Assembly (NCBI RefSeq): GCF_011947195.1
Contig: NZ_JAATVY010000043.1
Span: forward strand, 1 to 33,228
Source of the DNA: Planosporangium thailandense
GTDB taxonomy: Bacteria; Actinomycetota; Actinomycetes; Mycobacteriales; Micromonosporaceae
Reading direction: 5' to 3'
DNA: 33,228 nucleotides
Under the pieces are notes generated by a model. That model saw only the letters and a list, made by a program, of their open reading frames with translations, was not told the DNA's origin and did no database searches. How positions within the stretch are numbered: position 1 is the stretch's first letter; the number at the start of each line of letters is the position of its first letter. A program made the translations under genes and the position numbers. Shown piece by piece: positions 1 to 7,934 of this stretch.

Positions 1-530
1 GCGAGGACCGCGCTGGTCACCGAAGCCACTTCGCCCCCCGGCACCGGGCCGGCCTCCGCCGGCTCCTTGCCCTGATAGCCCGCCAGCAGCCTGATCACCC
101 GGTGGCGGACCATGTTCAGATCGGCGCCCAATCTGATGAGCACCTGGGCCGCGAGCCCCTCGCCCTCACGGATCAGACCGAGCAGGATGTGCTCGGTGCC
201 GATGTAGTTGTGGCCGAGCTGGAGCGCCTCGCGAAGCGACAGCTCGAGGACCTTCTTGGCGCGGGGTGTGAACGGGATGTCGCCGCCGGGCGTGCGCGGG
301 CCGCCGTGACCGATGATCTCCTCGACCTGCTGGCGCACCCCCTCCAGCGAGATCCCGAGGCTCTCCAGAGCCTGGGCCGCCACGCCCTCGCCGCCCTGGA
401 CGCCCTCGCCTTCGTGGACGAGGCCGAGCAGGATGTGCTCGGTGCCGATGTAGTTGTGGTTGAGCATCCTGGCCTCTTCCTGAGCCAGGACGACCACTCG
501 CCGTGCCCGGTCGGTGAACCGCTCGAACAT
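1..530 (-). CDS. clpC: ClpC-type AAA+ unfoldase, N-terminal part (3' end outside window)
   Basis: This is the first 176 codons of a Clp/Hsp100 ATPase that feeds unfolded substrates to ClpP or acts as a disaggregase in the cytoplasm. It starts [20 protein letters not shown] and carries two Clp_N repeats, each with the hallmark [13 protein letters not shown] (near residues 29-41 and 107-119). It ends in the linker before the first AAA+ module, which lies beyond the left edge, so no Walker motifs are visible. The ATG at 530 is preceded by a purine-rich GGGGGA about 12 bases upstream. Compared with my memory of actinobacterial ClpC, the first repeat has about six extra residues ([15 protein letters not shown]), apparently a small local duplication. 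Its neighbours, a phospholipase and a biosynthetic locus, are not the lsr2/lysS neighbours I remember for the housekeeping clpC, so a second copy is possible. Family assignment is secure; completeness cannot be judged. Confidence 0.93.
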   Translation of the reverse strand, partial: MFERFTDRARRVVVLAQEEARMLNHNYIGTEHILLGLVHEGEGVQGGEGVAAQALESLGISLEGVRQQVEEIIGHGGPRTPGGDIPFTPRAKKVLELSLREALQLGHNYIGTEHILLGLIREGEGLAAQVLIRLGADLNMVRHRVIRLLAGYQGKEPAEAGPVPGGEVASVTSAVL

Positions 531-613
531 GGTCATCACATCCCCCGGCAGGCCGCTCGTACGCCCTGCCGGCGGAGGCATACCCGCCGAATGAGCCGGA
601 ACTCTTCTGTGCT

Positions 614-636
614 GACCCGAATTGTCCCGACGGGTC
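614..636. promoter_or_regulatory. Imperfect palindrome upstream of clpC
   Basis: The 198-base gap between clpC (start 530) and the phospholipase stop (729) should hold the clpC promoter, because both genes lie on the minus strand. Within it GACCCG (614-619) and CGGGTC (631-636) form a six-base inverted repeat around an 11-base centre, about 85-105 bases upstream of the clpC start. The site could bind a stress regulator. I see no clear CIRCE, HAIR or ClgR site and no convincing -10/-35 pair, so this is a candidate only. Confidence 0.3.
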
Positions 637-728
637 GCGCCGGCCGACATGACCTCCGGCGTGGTCGCCGGAACCACGACACCGCGCCCGGGGCGGAGGT
701 GGGTAACGGCACTGCCCGGAGTTCCATG

Positions 729-2135
729 CTAGCCCGGCGAGCCGGCCCGTCGCGCGATCATGCCGGCGTACCGGTACGTGTTGAGCAGGTCGACCGCTGA
801 CCCGGGGTCGCCCAGGTCGTAGCGGTCGACGGCCAGGAAATTGGGCTTCTTGCGGGCGGCGGGCTCGCAGAACCGCTCGGCCCGGTCCGCGAGCTTGCCG
901 TTGTCGGTCGTGATCGTCGGCGGGACCGGTACGTCCCGGAAGTGGTTCATGACGAACAGCGGCCGGAACCCCGGCTCCGTACGCGTCAGCGGGATGTTCA
1001 CCCCGCCGCCGTACCAGCGGCTGTAGCACGACCAGTCCGAGCCGCCGACCCCCGGCCCCATCGACCAGAAGTTCTCGACGGTCCAGTCCCGCTGGTACAT
1101 CACGCCGAAGCTGTCGCGGGTGAGCCCCGCCGACTCGTCGTCGGCCCGGCTGTGGTCGGTGAAGATGAGCAGCCGCTTGTCGCGCTGCCGCAGTTCGCCG
1201 AGGGTGGGCCAGCCGCGCTGCCGGACGCCCTCGACGTCGGGCCGCAACAGCAGACCGGCCAGGTCCGGCACCCGCGCCAGTTCGGCGCGCAGGACGTCCG
1301 GGGCGACGTAGTCCTCCAGGAACACGGTCACGATCTCGGTGCGGTGCTGCCGCAGGAACTCGACGATGCGCCGGAGGTCGACCCACAGTGCGACCGGCCG
1401 GCTGACCAGCGTGCAGCTGTCGTGGCAGAGGATCGCGCCGTCCGGGGTCTGGTGGATGTCGAGCATGAAGCCGCGGACGCCCTCGGCGAGCTGCTGGTCG
1501 AGGCCCCGGTTCTGGTTGGGGAACAGGTTGACGATCGGCGGGGCGAAGCCGCCGTCGACGCCGTTGGCGTACGCGTTGTGCGCGGTCAGGAACGTGACCT
1601 GGTCCAGCGTGCGCAGGCTCTCCGGCGGCAGCGGGCTCTTCGGCGCCACCAGCGGCGTGAGGTACCACCGGGCGAGGTCGCCGTCCGGGCCGAGCGCCAG
1701 CGCGTCGGCGTAGGTGTCGCCGCTGGGTGCCACGGTGAGGTAGCGGTCGGCGCCCGGATCCTTGAGCGCGTACCGGTCGGGGCCGGCGCCGGCCAGGTCC
1801 CACCCGGCGCCGTCGCCGCCGCACGCGACGAGGCCGGGGGAGTCGCCGGTGCGACCCAGGCACTGCCCGGGGCTGTCGGTGTTCTCCAGGGTGTACGCGT
1901 CGCCGCCGGCGTGCAGCCACCACTGCTGATGGTCGGAGTTGCCGCGGGGTCGGTGCTGCGCGACGCGCCCGCCGGTCGCGGCCGCGTTGAGCCCCGTTGT
2001 CGCGCTCTGCAGGTAGTACAACCCCTCGGGCGGTGCCACCGGCGTCTGCTGCGCGCGGACGGTGACGGCCGGGCCGGCAACCAGGGCGGCGACGATCACG
2101 GGTACGGCGAACAGCGGGGCGCGGGACGCACGCAT
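729..2135 (-). CDS. Secreted PI-PLC-like phosphodiesterase with N-terminal trefoil-like domain
   Basis: A 468-residue exported protein predicted to cleave phosphatidylinositol-type or related phosphodiesters outside the cell. The start MRASRAPLF at 2135 is chosen because GGGAGGG lies seven bases upstream and a classical signal peptide follows (basic start, hydrophobic residues 8-25, cleavage near VRA-QQ). Residues about 38-160 look like a ricin-type beta-trefoil with repeated aromatic and QQWWL-like motifs. The PI-PLC X-type barrel starts near residue 178. Its first catalytic histidine is H186 (TAHNAYANG), with D226 in MLDIH and the second histidine H238 in CHDSC, where C237 and C241 may pair. 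No C2 or Y domain is seen, as usual for bacterial enzymes. It ends about 200 bases before clpC. The true substrate is unknown; glycerophosphodiester-type activity is an alternative. Confidence 0.85.
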   Translation of the reverse strand: MRASRAPLFAVPVIVAALVAGPAVTVRAQQTPVAPPEGLYYLQSATTGLNAAATGGRVAQHRPRGNSDHQQWWLHAGGDAYTLENTDSPGQCLGRTGDSPGLVACGGDGAGWDLAGAGPDRYALKDPGADRYLTVAPSGDTYADALALGPDGDLARWYLTPLVAPKSPLPPESLRTLDQVTFLTAHNAYANGVDGGFAPPIVNLFPNQNRGLDQQLAEGVRGFMLDIHQTPDGAILCHDSCTLVSRPVALWVDLRRIVEFLRQHRTEIVTVFLEDYVAPDVLRAELARVPDLAGLLLRPDVEGVRQRGWPTLGELRQRDKRLLIFTDHSRADDESAGLTRDSFGVMYQRDWTVENFWSMGPGVGGSDWSCYSRWYGGGVNIPLTRTEPGFRPLFVMNHFRDVPVPPTITTDNGKLADRAERFCEPAARKKPNFLAVDRYDLGDPGSAVDLLNTYRYAGMIARRAGSPG

Positions 2136-2452
2136 CGGCAGACCCTCCCGGTCGGCTGGGAAAACGGCGCACGCCAATGATGGAGGTCAATGAGAAATGT
2201 GCGCCAGATCTCGCGTTCCCTTATCCGCCCCCTCGATTGTTAGAGCGCTGGGGGTGGCGCCGTGTGAGGGATTCGACAATAAACGTCCTTTGTGGATGCG
2301 GAGGCTCGGCAGACGTACGTTGACCTGCGGTTTAGCCGTGCCCCTCCCGTTAACGGTCGCTCCGCCGGTAGGTGTACGGCGATCGCGACGTTGGCAGCAT
2401 TCGTCAATGCCTTGTCATTGCTGCCGGGTCGGATGGGAGACAGGCTTTGGTC
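2136..2452. promoter_or_regulatory. Divergent intergenic region (phospholipase / GlxA regulator)
   Basis: This 317-base stretch separates the minus-strand phospholipase from the plus-strand regulator and must hold both promoters. It is less GC-rich than its surroundings, especially 2170-2290 (for example AATGAGAAATGTG and ATTCGACAATAAACG). Short plus-strand open stretches here have no ribosome site or recognisable product. I find no strong palindrome or consensus promoter pair. Confidence 0.5.
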
Positions 2453-3469
2453 GTGGGACAACGACGTGTTGTGGTGGTTATGTATCCCGGCTCTCAGGCC
2501 CTCGACGTGACCGGTCCGGTCGAGGTGTTCGACACCGCCAACCGGTTACTCGGCGAATCGGGCCCCGGCTACCGGATCGATTTCGTCTCGCCCGGGGCGC
2601 CGCTCGTACGGACCTGCAGCGGGGTGGTGATCGGGGCCGCGCCGCTGGACGCCGGACAGGGACCGATCGACACCCTGCTGGTACCGGGCGGCTGGGGCCT
2701 GCACGAGGTGCTGGCCGACCGTGCCCTGGTGGAATGGATCGCCGCGGCCGCGGCGCGCTCGCGTCGGGTGACCTCGGTGTGCGGCGGGTCGTTCCTGCTG
2801 GCCGAGGCGGGGCTGCTCGACGGCAGGCGGGCCACCACACACTGGGCGTACGCGGCGGACATGGCCCGGCGGTACCCGGACGTCATCGTCGATCCGGAGC
2901 CCATCTTCGTCCGCGACGGCCGGTACGTGACCTCGGCCGGCGTGTCGACCGGCATCGACATGAGCCTGGCGCTGGTGGAGTCCGACCACGGCAGCGCGTT
3001 CGCGCTGCAGGTGGCCAAGTTCCTGGTGCTGTTCTTCAAGCGCCACGGTGGACAGTCGCAGTTCAGCGCGGTGCTGGACGCCCAGCTCGCCGACCACACG
3101 CCGATCCGGGCCGCGCAGGAGTGGATCCTGGACAACCTCGACCGGCCGGTGACCGTCCCGGACATCGCCGAACAGGCCAACATGAGCCCGCGCAACTTCG
3201 CCCGCGTGTTCCGGCGCGAGGTGGGGGTCACTCCGGGACAGTACGTCGAACGCATGCGGATCCTGCGGGCCTGCCGGCTGCTGGAGTCCACGGAGCTGCC
3301 GATCAGGCAGGTGGCCCGCCGATGCGGGTTCACCACGCCGGAGACGTTCTTCCGCGCGTTCGCCCGGGTGCTGGAGGTCACCCCGCACCAGTACCGCAGC
3401 CGGTTCCACGCCGTCAGCCCGCAGCAGGACCCGGCCGCGGCGGCTGAGCCGATGGAGGTCGGGGCGTGA
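2453..3469 (+). CDS. GlxA-family regulator (DJ-1/PfpI domain + AraC HTH)
   Basis: A 338-residue cytoplasmic transcription factor. The N-terminal DJ-1/PfpI amidotransferase-like domain begins VVVVMYPGSQALDVTGPVE and contains the nucleophile-elbow-like VCGGSFLLAEAGLLDGR followed by ATTHW; it probably senses a ligand or mediates dimerisation. The C-terminal AraC/XylS double helix-turn-helix follows (IAEQANMSPRNFARVFRRE, then VARRCGFTTPETFFRAF). Start choice is uncertain: GTG 2453 lies 12 bases after GGGAGA, while in-frame TTG 2447 has better spacing. Its stop overlaps the ThDP-enzyme start (TGATG), so it is co-transcribed with and probably translationally coupled to the operon, which makes it the likely pathway regulator. 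The ligand is unknown. Confidence 0.9.
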   Translation: MGQRRVVVVMYPGSQALDVTGPVEVFDTANRLLGESGPGYRIDFVSPGAPLVRTCSGVVIGAAPLDAGQGPIDTLLVPGGWGLHEVLADRALVEWIAAAAARSRRVTSVCGGSFLLAEAGLLDGRRATTHWAYAADMARRYPDVIVDPEPIFVRDGRYVTSAGVSTGIDMSLALVESDHGSAFALQVAKFLVLFFKRHGGQSQFSAVLDAQLADHTPIRAAQEWILDNLDRPVTVPDIAEQANMSPRNFARVFRREVGVTPGQYVERMRILRACRLLESTELPIRQVARRCGFTTPETFFRAFARVLEVTPHQYRSRFHAVSPQQDPAAAAEPMEVGA

Positions 3470-5208
3470 TGGCGGTGACGAGGACGCGCGCGGTCGACCA
3501 TGTGGTGAACGAGCTGACCCGGCGCGGCGTCGACCACGTGTTCGGCGTCGGCGGCGCCAACATCGAGGACCTGTACGACGCCGTGCACGCCGCGGGCGAC
3601 CGGATCCGGGGCGTGGTGGCCAAGCACGAGTTCTCCGCCGCCACCATGGCGGACGGGTACGCCCGGGCGACGGGGCGGCTGGGGGTTGTCGCGGCCACCT
3701 CGGGCGGCGGCGCGATGAACCTCGTGCCCGGCCTGGCCGAGGCGTACGCCTCGCGGGTGCCGGTGCTGGCGCTGGTGGGGCAGCCGCCCACCGAGCTGGA
3801 GGGCCGGGGCGCGTTCCAGGACTCCAGCGGCCGGGCCGGCTCGCTGGACGCGCGGCAGGTGTTCGCGCCCGTGTCCCGGTTCTGCGCCAAGGTGGACCAC
3901 CCAGACGCGCTCGTGGAGCTGTTGCCGCGGGCGATCGCCGCGGCGCAGACCGACCCGAAGGGGCCGGCGGTGCTGCTGCTGCCCAAGGACGTGCAGCAGG
4001 GGCTGCTCCGGGTCGCCGAAGGCGGGCCGCCCCTGATCCCCCCGGCGTCCGCAGTGGACCGACGGGCGTTGGATCGCGCCGTGGAAGCGCTGCGCGCCGC
4101 CGACCGGGTACTGCTGATCGCCGGCGAGGGGGTGGCGACCGCGCGGTCCCGGGCGGAGCTGGCCGAGCTGGCCCGGCGACTCGGCGCCTGGGTCGCGGTG
4201 ACCCCGGACGCCAAGGACGTGTTCGACAACCGCGACCCGCGCTTCGCCGGCGTGGCCGGGGTGATGGGGCACCGCAACGTCTCCGACTGCCTGCGCCGGG
4301 CCGACGTCTGCGTGCTGGTCGGCACCAGGCTGCCGGCGATGGCGCGGGGTGGGCTGGACGACAGCCTCGCCGGCACGGTCGTCATCGGGGTGGACCCGGA
4401 GCCGTCGTTCGTACCCGGCATCGACCTGTGCGGCCCGCTGCGCGACACGCTGCGGGCGCTCGTGGACGCCCACGACCCGCGCCCCCGGCCCTGCCCGGAC
4501 CACGCCGGCCCCGTGCCGCTGCCACCCCCGCCGCCCCCAGCGCCGTTGCCCGCTGCCGGCGGTCCGGCCCGGACGACCTCGTACCCGCACGCGCTCGCCG
4601 CCGTGCGGGCGGCGCTCCCGCCGGACGCGCACGTCTTCGTCGACGCCGGTAACACCGGCGCCGCCGCGGTCCACCTGCTGCCCGCCCCGCCGCGCGGGCG
4701 GTTCGTGGTGGCCGTCGGCATGGGCGGCATGGGGTACGCCTTCGGCGCCGGCATCGGCGCCGCGCTCGCCACCGGCCAGCGCACCTACGTGCTCGCCGGC
4801 GACGGCGCGTTCTTCATGCACGGCATGGAGCTGCACACCGCGATGGAGTACGGCGCGCCGGTGACCTTCGTGGTGTTCAACAACAACGCGCACGGCATGT
4901 GCGTGACCCGGGAGCGCCTGTTCTACGGCGACGCGTACAGCTACAACCTGTTCCGCCCCGCCGACCTGGCCGGCGGCATGGCGGCGGCGTTCCCGACGCT
5001 CGACGTGACCAGGGCCGGCGACGCCGCCGAGCTGCGCCGGGCGCTGCTTCGTACCAACACCGGCGGCGGCCCCGCCTTCGTGGCCGTGGACTGCGACCCG
5101 CACGAGGTGCCGCCGTTCCGTCCCTTCCTCGCCGGCGCCGGATCCGGCGAGGAGCCGATCGACAGTGAGGAGATGCGCGGTGAGCGCGGACGAGTCCATG
5201 TTGGCTGA
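3469..5208 (+). CDS. ThDP-dependent acetolactate-synthase-like enzyme
   Basis: A 579-residue thiamine-diphosphate enzyme of the IlvB/acetolactate synthase/decarboxylase superfamily, expected to decarboxylate a 2-oxoacid and either release an aldehyde or ligate the acyl anion to another carbonyl. The N-terminal Pyr domain has the catalytic glutamate E54 in AKHEFSAATMADGYARATG. The central domain includes GEGVATARS. The C-terminal PP domain has the cofactor motif G444-D445-G446, ending in FNNNAHGM near residue 471. A proline-rich linker of about 30 residues (near 337-365) separates the last two domains and is longer than usual. ATG 3469 shares a base with the regulator's stop and is preceded by GGAGG; GTG 3466 is an alternative. 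I see no partner small regulatory subunit, so valine-biosynthetic ALS is unlikely. The substrate cannot be named from sequence. Confidence 0.88.
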   Translation: MAVTRTRAVDHVVNELTRRGVDHVFGVGGANIEDLYDAVHAAGDRIRGVVAKHEFSAATMADGYARATGRLGVVAATSGGGAMNLVPGLAEAYASRVPVLALVGQPPTELEGRGAFQDSSGRAGSLDARQVFAPVSRFCAKVDHPDALVELLPRAIAAAQTDPKGPAVLLLPKDVQQGLLRVAEGGPPLIPPASAVDRRALDRAVEALRAADRVLLIAGEGVATARSRAELAELARRLGAWVAVTPDAKDVFDNRDPRFAGVAGVMGHRNVSDCLRRADVCVLVGTRLPAMARGGLDDSLAGTVVIGVDPEPSFVPGIDLCGPLRDTLRALVDAHDPRPRPCPDHAGPVPLPPPPPPAPLPAAGGPARTTSYPHALAAVRAALPPDAHVFVDAGNTGAAAVHLLPAPPRGRFVVAVGMGGMGYAFGAGIGAALATGQRTYVLAGDGAFFMHGMELHTAMEYGAPVTFVVFNNNAHGMCVTRERLFYGDAYSYNLFRPADLAGGMAAAFPTLDVTRAGDAAELRRALLRTNTGGGPAFVAVDCDPHEVPPFRPFLAGAGSGEEPIDSEEMRGERGRVHVG

Positions 5209-5818
5209 CATTCCCGGCCTGGTACGGGTGGAGCAGGTCGGCCGGGAGGAGCTGCTGACCCGCTGCCTGGATCCCGACCTGCGGCGCGACGACGACCGGT
5301 ACTGCACGGTCTGCGAGTACATCGACTGCCCGCCGGACGTGGTCTACGAGTACCTGCGCAAGGGGCACCACCTCGAGGAGTGGACCTACAGCGTGCGCGA
5401 CTTCGAGCCGACCGGCACGCCGGGGCTGTGGGTCGGCCGCGACCGGCTCACCGACGACACCAGGATCTTCTGCCGGGTGGAGGCCAACCCGGACGCGATG
5501 ACGGTCGACTACCACTGCGCGTGGGACCAGGGCGACCGACTCTGGATGATCTACCTGATGCGGGTCGTGCCGGCCGGGCCGGTGGTCGACCGCCCCGGCT
5601 CGGTGGTGACCTGGACCAACTGCCGCCACCCGTACTACGACCACAACCCGTACCCCGAGCTGGCGCCGGCGCCGGACCGCCCGTGGGTGGGCGACTTCTG
5701 GGACCTGTTCGACGCCGGGCACCGGGTCGAGATGGACAACCTCAAGGCGATCCTGGAGTACCGGCACCGCAACGGACTGCCGGTCTCGGTGCCTCCGGTA
5801 CGGGAGGTCCGGCGGTGA
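5180..5818 (+). CDS. SRPBCC-fold protein (START/cyclase-like)
   Basis: A 212-residue soluble protein that resembles SRPBCC (START/Bet v1-like) hydrophobic-ligand proteins. Features are YIDCPPDVVYEYLRKGHHLEEWT near residues 43-65, alternating strands through the middle, and a C-terminal amphipathic helix (DLFDAGHRVEMDNLKAILEY). Members act as polyketide cyclases, aromatases or lipid carriers. GTG 5180 was chosen because GAGGAG lies seven bases upstream; it overlaps the 3' end of the ThDP gene by 29 bases, and ATG 5198 is an in-frame alternative. Its stop overlaps the KAS III-like start as GTGA, so the two proteins are translationally coupled and may act on the same intermediate. Its middle is unusually rich in Tyr, His and Trp (CRHPYYDHNPYPEL). 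The exact reaction is unknown. Confidence 0.72.
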   Translation: MSADESMLADIPGLVRVEQVGREELLTRCLDPDLRRDDDRYCTVCEYIDCPPDVVYEYLRKGHHLEEWTYSVRDFEPTGTPGLWVGRDRLTDDTRIFCRVEANPDAMTVDYHCAWDQGDRLWMIYLMRVVPAGPVVDRPGSVVTWTNCRHPYYDHNPYPELAPAPDRPWVGDFWDLFDAGHRVEMDNLKAILEYRHRNGLPVSVPPVREVRR

Positions 5819-6831
5819 CGGTCGTCAGCCTCACCGACGTCGCCGGGTACCTGCCGGGCGAACCGGTGCCCGCGGAGTTCTTCGCCGCGCCCACCGGAGC
5901 CGACGACGCCTTACGCGCCAACGCCATGTTCAAGGCGCCGCGCTGGCGGCACCACGTCGCAGCCGCGCAATCCAACGTGGACCTCATCGAGCGCGCGGTC
6001 GAGCCGTTGATCGAGCGGCACGGCGGCGCCGAGATCCTCGCCGTCGACGTGCTCCTGGTGCACTGCCAGCTGCCGGACCAGCCGTTCGTGGGCGCCGGTA
6101 CGGAGGTGGCGCGGCGGCTGGGTATGCGTCCCGAGTGGCTCATCGACGTGGCGAACGCCGGCTGCGCCTCGTTCGTGTACATGCTCAAGCTGGCCCGGCA
6201 CCTGCTGACCACCACCGACGCGCGGTCCGCCCTGATCTGCAACGCGCAGACGTCGGCCGGTCAGCTCTTCACACACCCTGAGGTGCGCTCCCTCGCACAG
6301 GCGGCGATCCCCGGCGACGGCTGCGGGATCGGCTACCTGACCAGGTCGGCCGGATCCCCGCTGCTCGACGTGACGACCCGGCACCTCGCCGAGTACGCCG
6401 GCGAGATGGCGCTCGTGCGCGACGACGGCCGGCGGTACTGGGAGCCCGGCGAGTCGCCCATGCGGGTCGGGTTCACCGCGGACAACACGGCCGAGGTGCT
6501 GGCCCGCGGCAACCGGCTGGTGCCCGAGGTGGTCACCGACCTGTGCCGGCGGCTCGGGGCGGACACCTCCGACATCGACGTGCTCGTCACCAACCAGCCC
6601 AACCGTACGTTCCTGCGCAACTGGCGTGAGGCCCTGCGCCTGCCGGCCGAGCGGCACCCCGACACGTTCGACCGGTGCGGAAACCTGTTCGGCGCGGCCA
6701 TCCCGGTCACCCTGGACCGGGCCGTCCGGGCCGGGCGGATCCGCGACGGGGACCTGGTCGTGCTGGGCGGGTTCGCGCACGCCGGCGACTTCGCGGGCGC
6801 GGCCGCCGTACGCTGGCAGGCCGCGGCGTGA
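5815..6831 (+). CDS. KAS III-like thiolase-fold enzyme with altered catalytic triad
   Basis: A 338-residue member of the FabH/KAS III branch of the thiolase superfamily. The nucleophile is C117 in DVANAGCASFVYML. FabH enzymes carry His in a HQAN-like motif; here the matching segment reads LVTNQPNRTF, so N260 replaces the histidine. The third residue is kept as N290 in RCGNLFGAAIP. A Cys-Asn-Asn set should still accept an acyl group but is not expected to decarboxylate malonyl-ACP normally, suggesting acyl transfer, non-decarboxylative condensation or thioester hydrolysis. GTG 5815 has GGGAGG upstream and overlaps both neighbours by four bases, so it sits in the middle of a coupled operon. The fold assignment is firm, the chemistry inferred. 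No extending KS/CLF pair is nearby, but a free ACP is encoded at 14618. Confidence 0.85.
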   Translation: MTVVSLTDVAGYLPGEPVPAEFFAAPTGADDALRANAMFKAPRWRHHVAAAQSNVDLIERAVEPLIERHGGAEILAVDVLLVHCQLPDQPFVGAGTEVARRLGMRPEWLIDVANAGCASFVYMLKLARHLLTTTDARSALICNAQTSAGQLFTHPEVRSLAQAAIPGDGCGIGYLTRSAGSPLLDVTTRHLAEYAGEMALVRDDGRRYWEPGESPMRVGFTADNTAEVLARGNRLVPEVVTDLCRRLGADTSDIDVLVTNQPNRTFLRNWREALRLPAERHPDTFDRCGNLFGAAIPVTLDRAVRAGRIRDGDLVVLGGFAHAGDFAGAAAVRWQAAA

Positions 6832-7934
6832 CGGGCGGGAACGTGCGGCACCGGCTCGCGCTCAACGAGAGTCCGTACCCGCCGCTGCCGTCGGTGCGCG
6901 AGGCGATGCTGCGCGCGGTGTCCGAGGCGAACCGGTACCCGGAGTTCTACCCGGACCGGCTGGCGGAGCGGATCGCACACTGGTGCGGGGTCGCGCCGGC
7001 GTCGGTGGCGGTCGGCAGCGGCTCGGTCGGGGTGGCGCTGCAACTGCTGCACGCCGTCGTCCGGCCCGCGGACCGGGTCGCGTTCGGCTGGCGCAACTTC
7101 GACGCGTACCCGCTGCTGGCCGACATGGTCGGCGCCGAGGCGGTGCCGGTGCCTCTGACGGCCGACGGCCGGCAGGACCTGGCGGGCCTCGCGGCGGCGA
7201 TCGACGGGCGCACCCGCGTCGTGGTGGTGTGCAACCCGCACAACCCGACCGGGTCGCTCGTCACCGCCACCGAGCTGACCGCCTTCCTGGATCACGGCCC
7301 GGCGCAGGTCACCGTCGTGCTGGACGAGGCGTACGTCGAGTTCGCGCGCGGCGATGACCTGCCCGATGCGCGAACCCTGCTCGGTGCGTACCCCAACCTC
7401 GCGGTGCTCCGGACGTTCTCCAAGGCGTACGGACTCGCCGGACTGCGGGTCGGCTACGCGCTCGCGGCGCCGGCGCTGGCGGACCGGATCAGGCGACAGC
7501 AGCTGCCGTTCGGGATCAGCGGCGTCGCCGCGGCCGCCGTCGAGGCGTCCATGAGCGCCGGTGACGAGCTGCGTGACCGGGTCGACGCCGTCATAGCCGA
7601 GCGCGAACGGCTGCGCGACGCGCTGCTCGGCCGCGGCTGGCGGGTGCTGCCCAGCCACACCAACTGCCTGTGGCTGGCCGAGCCGGACCGGGTGGCCGAC
7701 TGCGAGGCGGCGCTCACCGCCGCCGGCGTGCAGGCGCGGTACTACCCGGGCGAGGGCGTCCGGCTCACCGTCGGCGACCGGCGCGCCGGGGACGCCGTGC
7801 TGGCGGCGCTCGGCGGCTGCCCGGCTCAGCCCCGTGGTTGCCCGGAGACCGTAGCTTCGCGGCCGGTGGGCGCGGGGCGGGACACCGGCCGGCCGTGGCT
7901 GAACAGCATGCCGTCGTCCTGCAGCCGGCCGTAG
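6828..7934 (+). CDS. HisC-like PLP aminotransferase (fold type I, class I/II)
   Basis: A 368-residue pyridoxal-phosphate aminotransferase resembling histidinol-phosphate and aromatic aminotransferases. Visible motifs are LNESPYPPLPSV at the N-terminus, CNPHNPTG (135-142), D166 in VVLDEAYVEF contacting the PLP nitrogen, and Schiff-base lysine K199 in TFSKAYGLAGLRVGY. GTG 6828 overlaps the previous stop by four bases. It is unlikely to be the histidine-pathway enzyme, because no other his genes are present; it probably transaminates a pathway intermediate, perhaps the keto product of the ThDP enzyme. The normal family C-terminus ends near LRLTVGDRRAGDAVLAALG, yet the frame stays open for about 37 more residues. 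Those overlap the convergent monooxygenase gene by 109 bases and look like read-through rather than conserved protein. Confidence 0.88.
   Translation: MTGGNVRHRLALNESPYPPLPSVREAMLRAVSEANRYPEFYPDRLAERIAHWCGVAPASVAVGSGSVGVALQLLHAVVRPADRVAFGWRNFDAYPLLADMVGAEAVPVPLTADGRQDLAGLAAAIDGRTRVVVVCNPHNPTGSLVTATELTAFLDHGPAQVTVVLDEAYVEFARGDDLPDARTLLGAYPNLAVLRTFSKAYGLAGLRVGYALAAPALADRIRRQQLPFGISGVAAAAVEASMSAGDELRDRVDAVIAERERLRDALLGRGWRVLPSHTNCLWLAEPDRVADCEAALTAAGVQARYYPGEGVRLTVGDRRAGDAVLAALGGCPAQPRGCPETVASRPVGAGRDTGRPWLNSMPSSCSRP

Noticed and set aside
166-2190. Very long minus-strand open frame covering clpC and the phospholipase in another frame
   Set aside because: Its translation is Arg/Pro/Gly-rich without any domain, and it conflicts with two clearly recognisable proteins in other frames; it is a high-GC shadow.
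2569-5322. 917-codon minus-strand open frame opposite the GlxA regulator and ThDP enzyme
   Set aside because: Low-complexity Arg/Gly/Val composition, no motif, and fully antisense to two well-supported genes.
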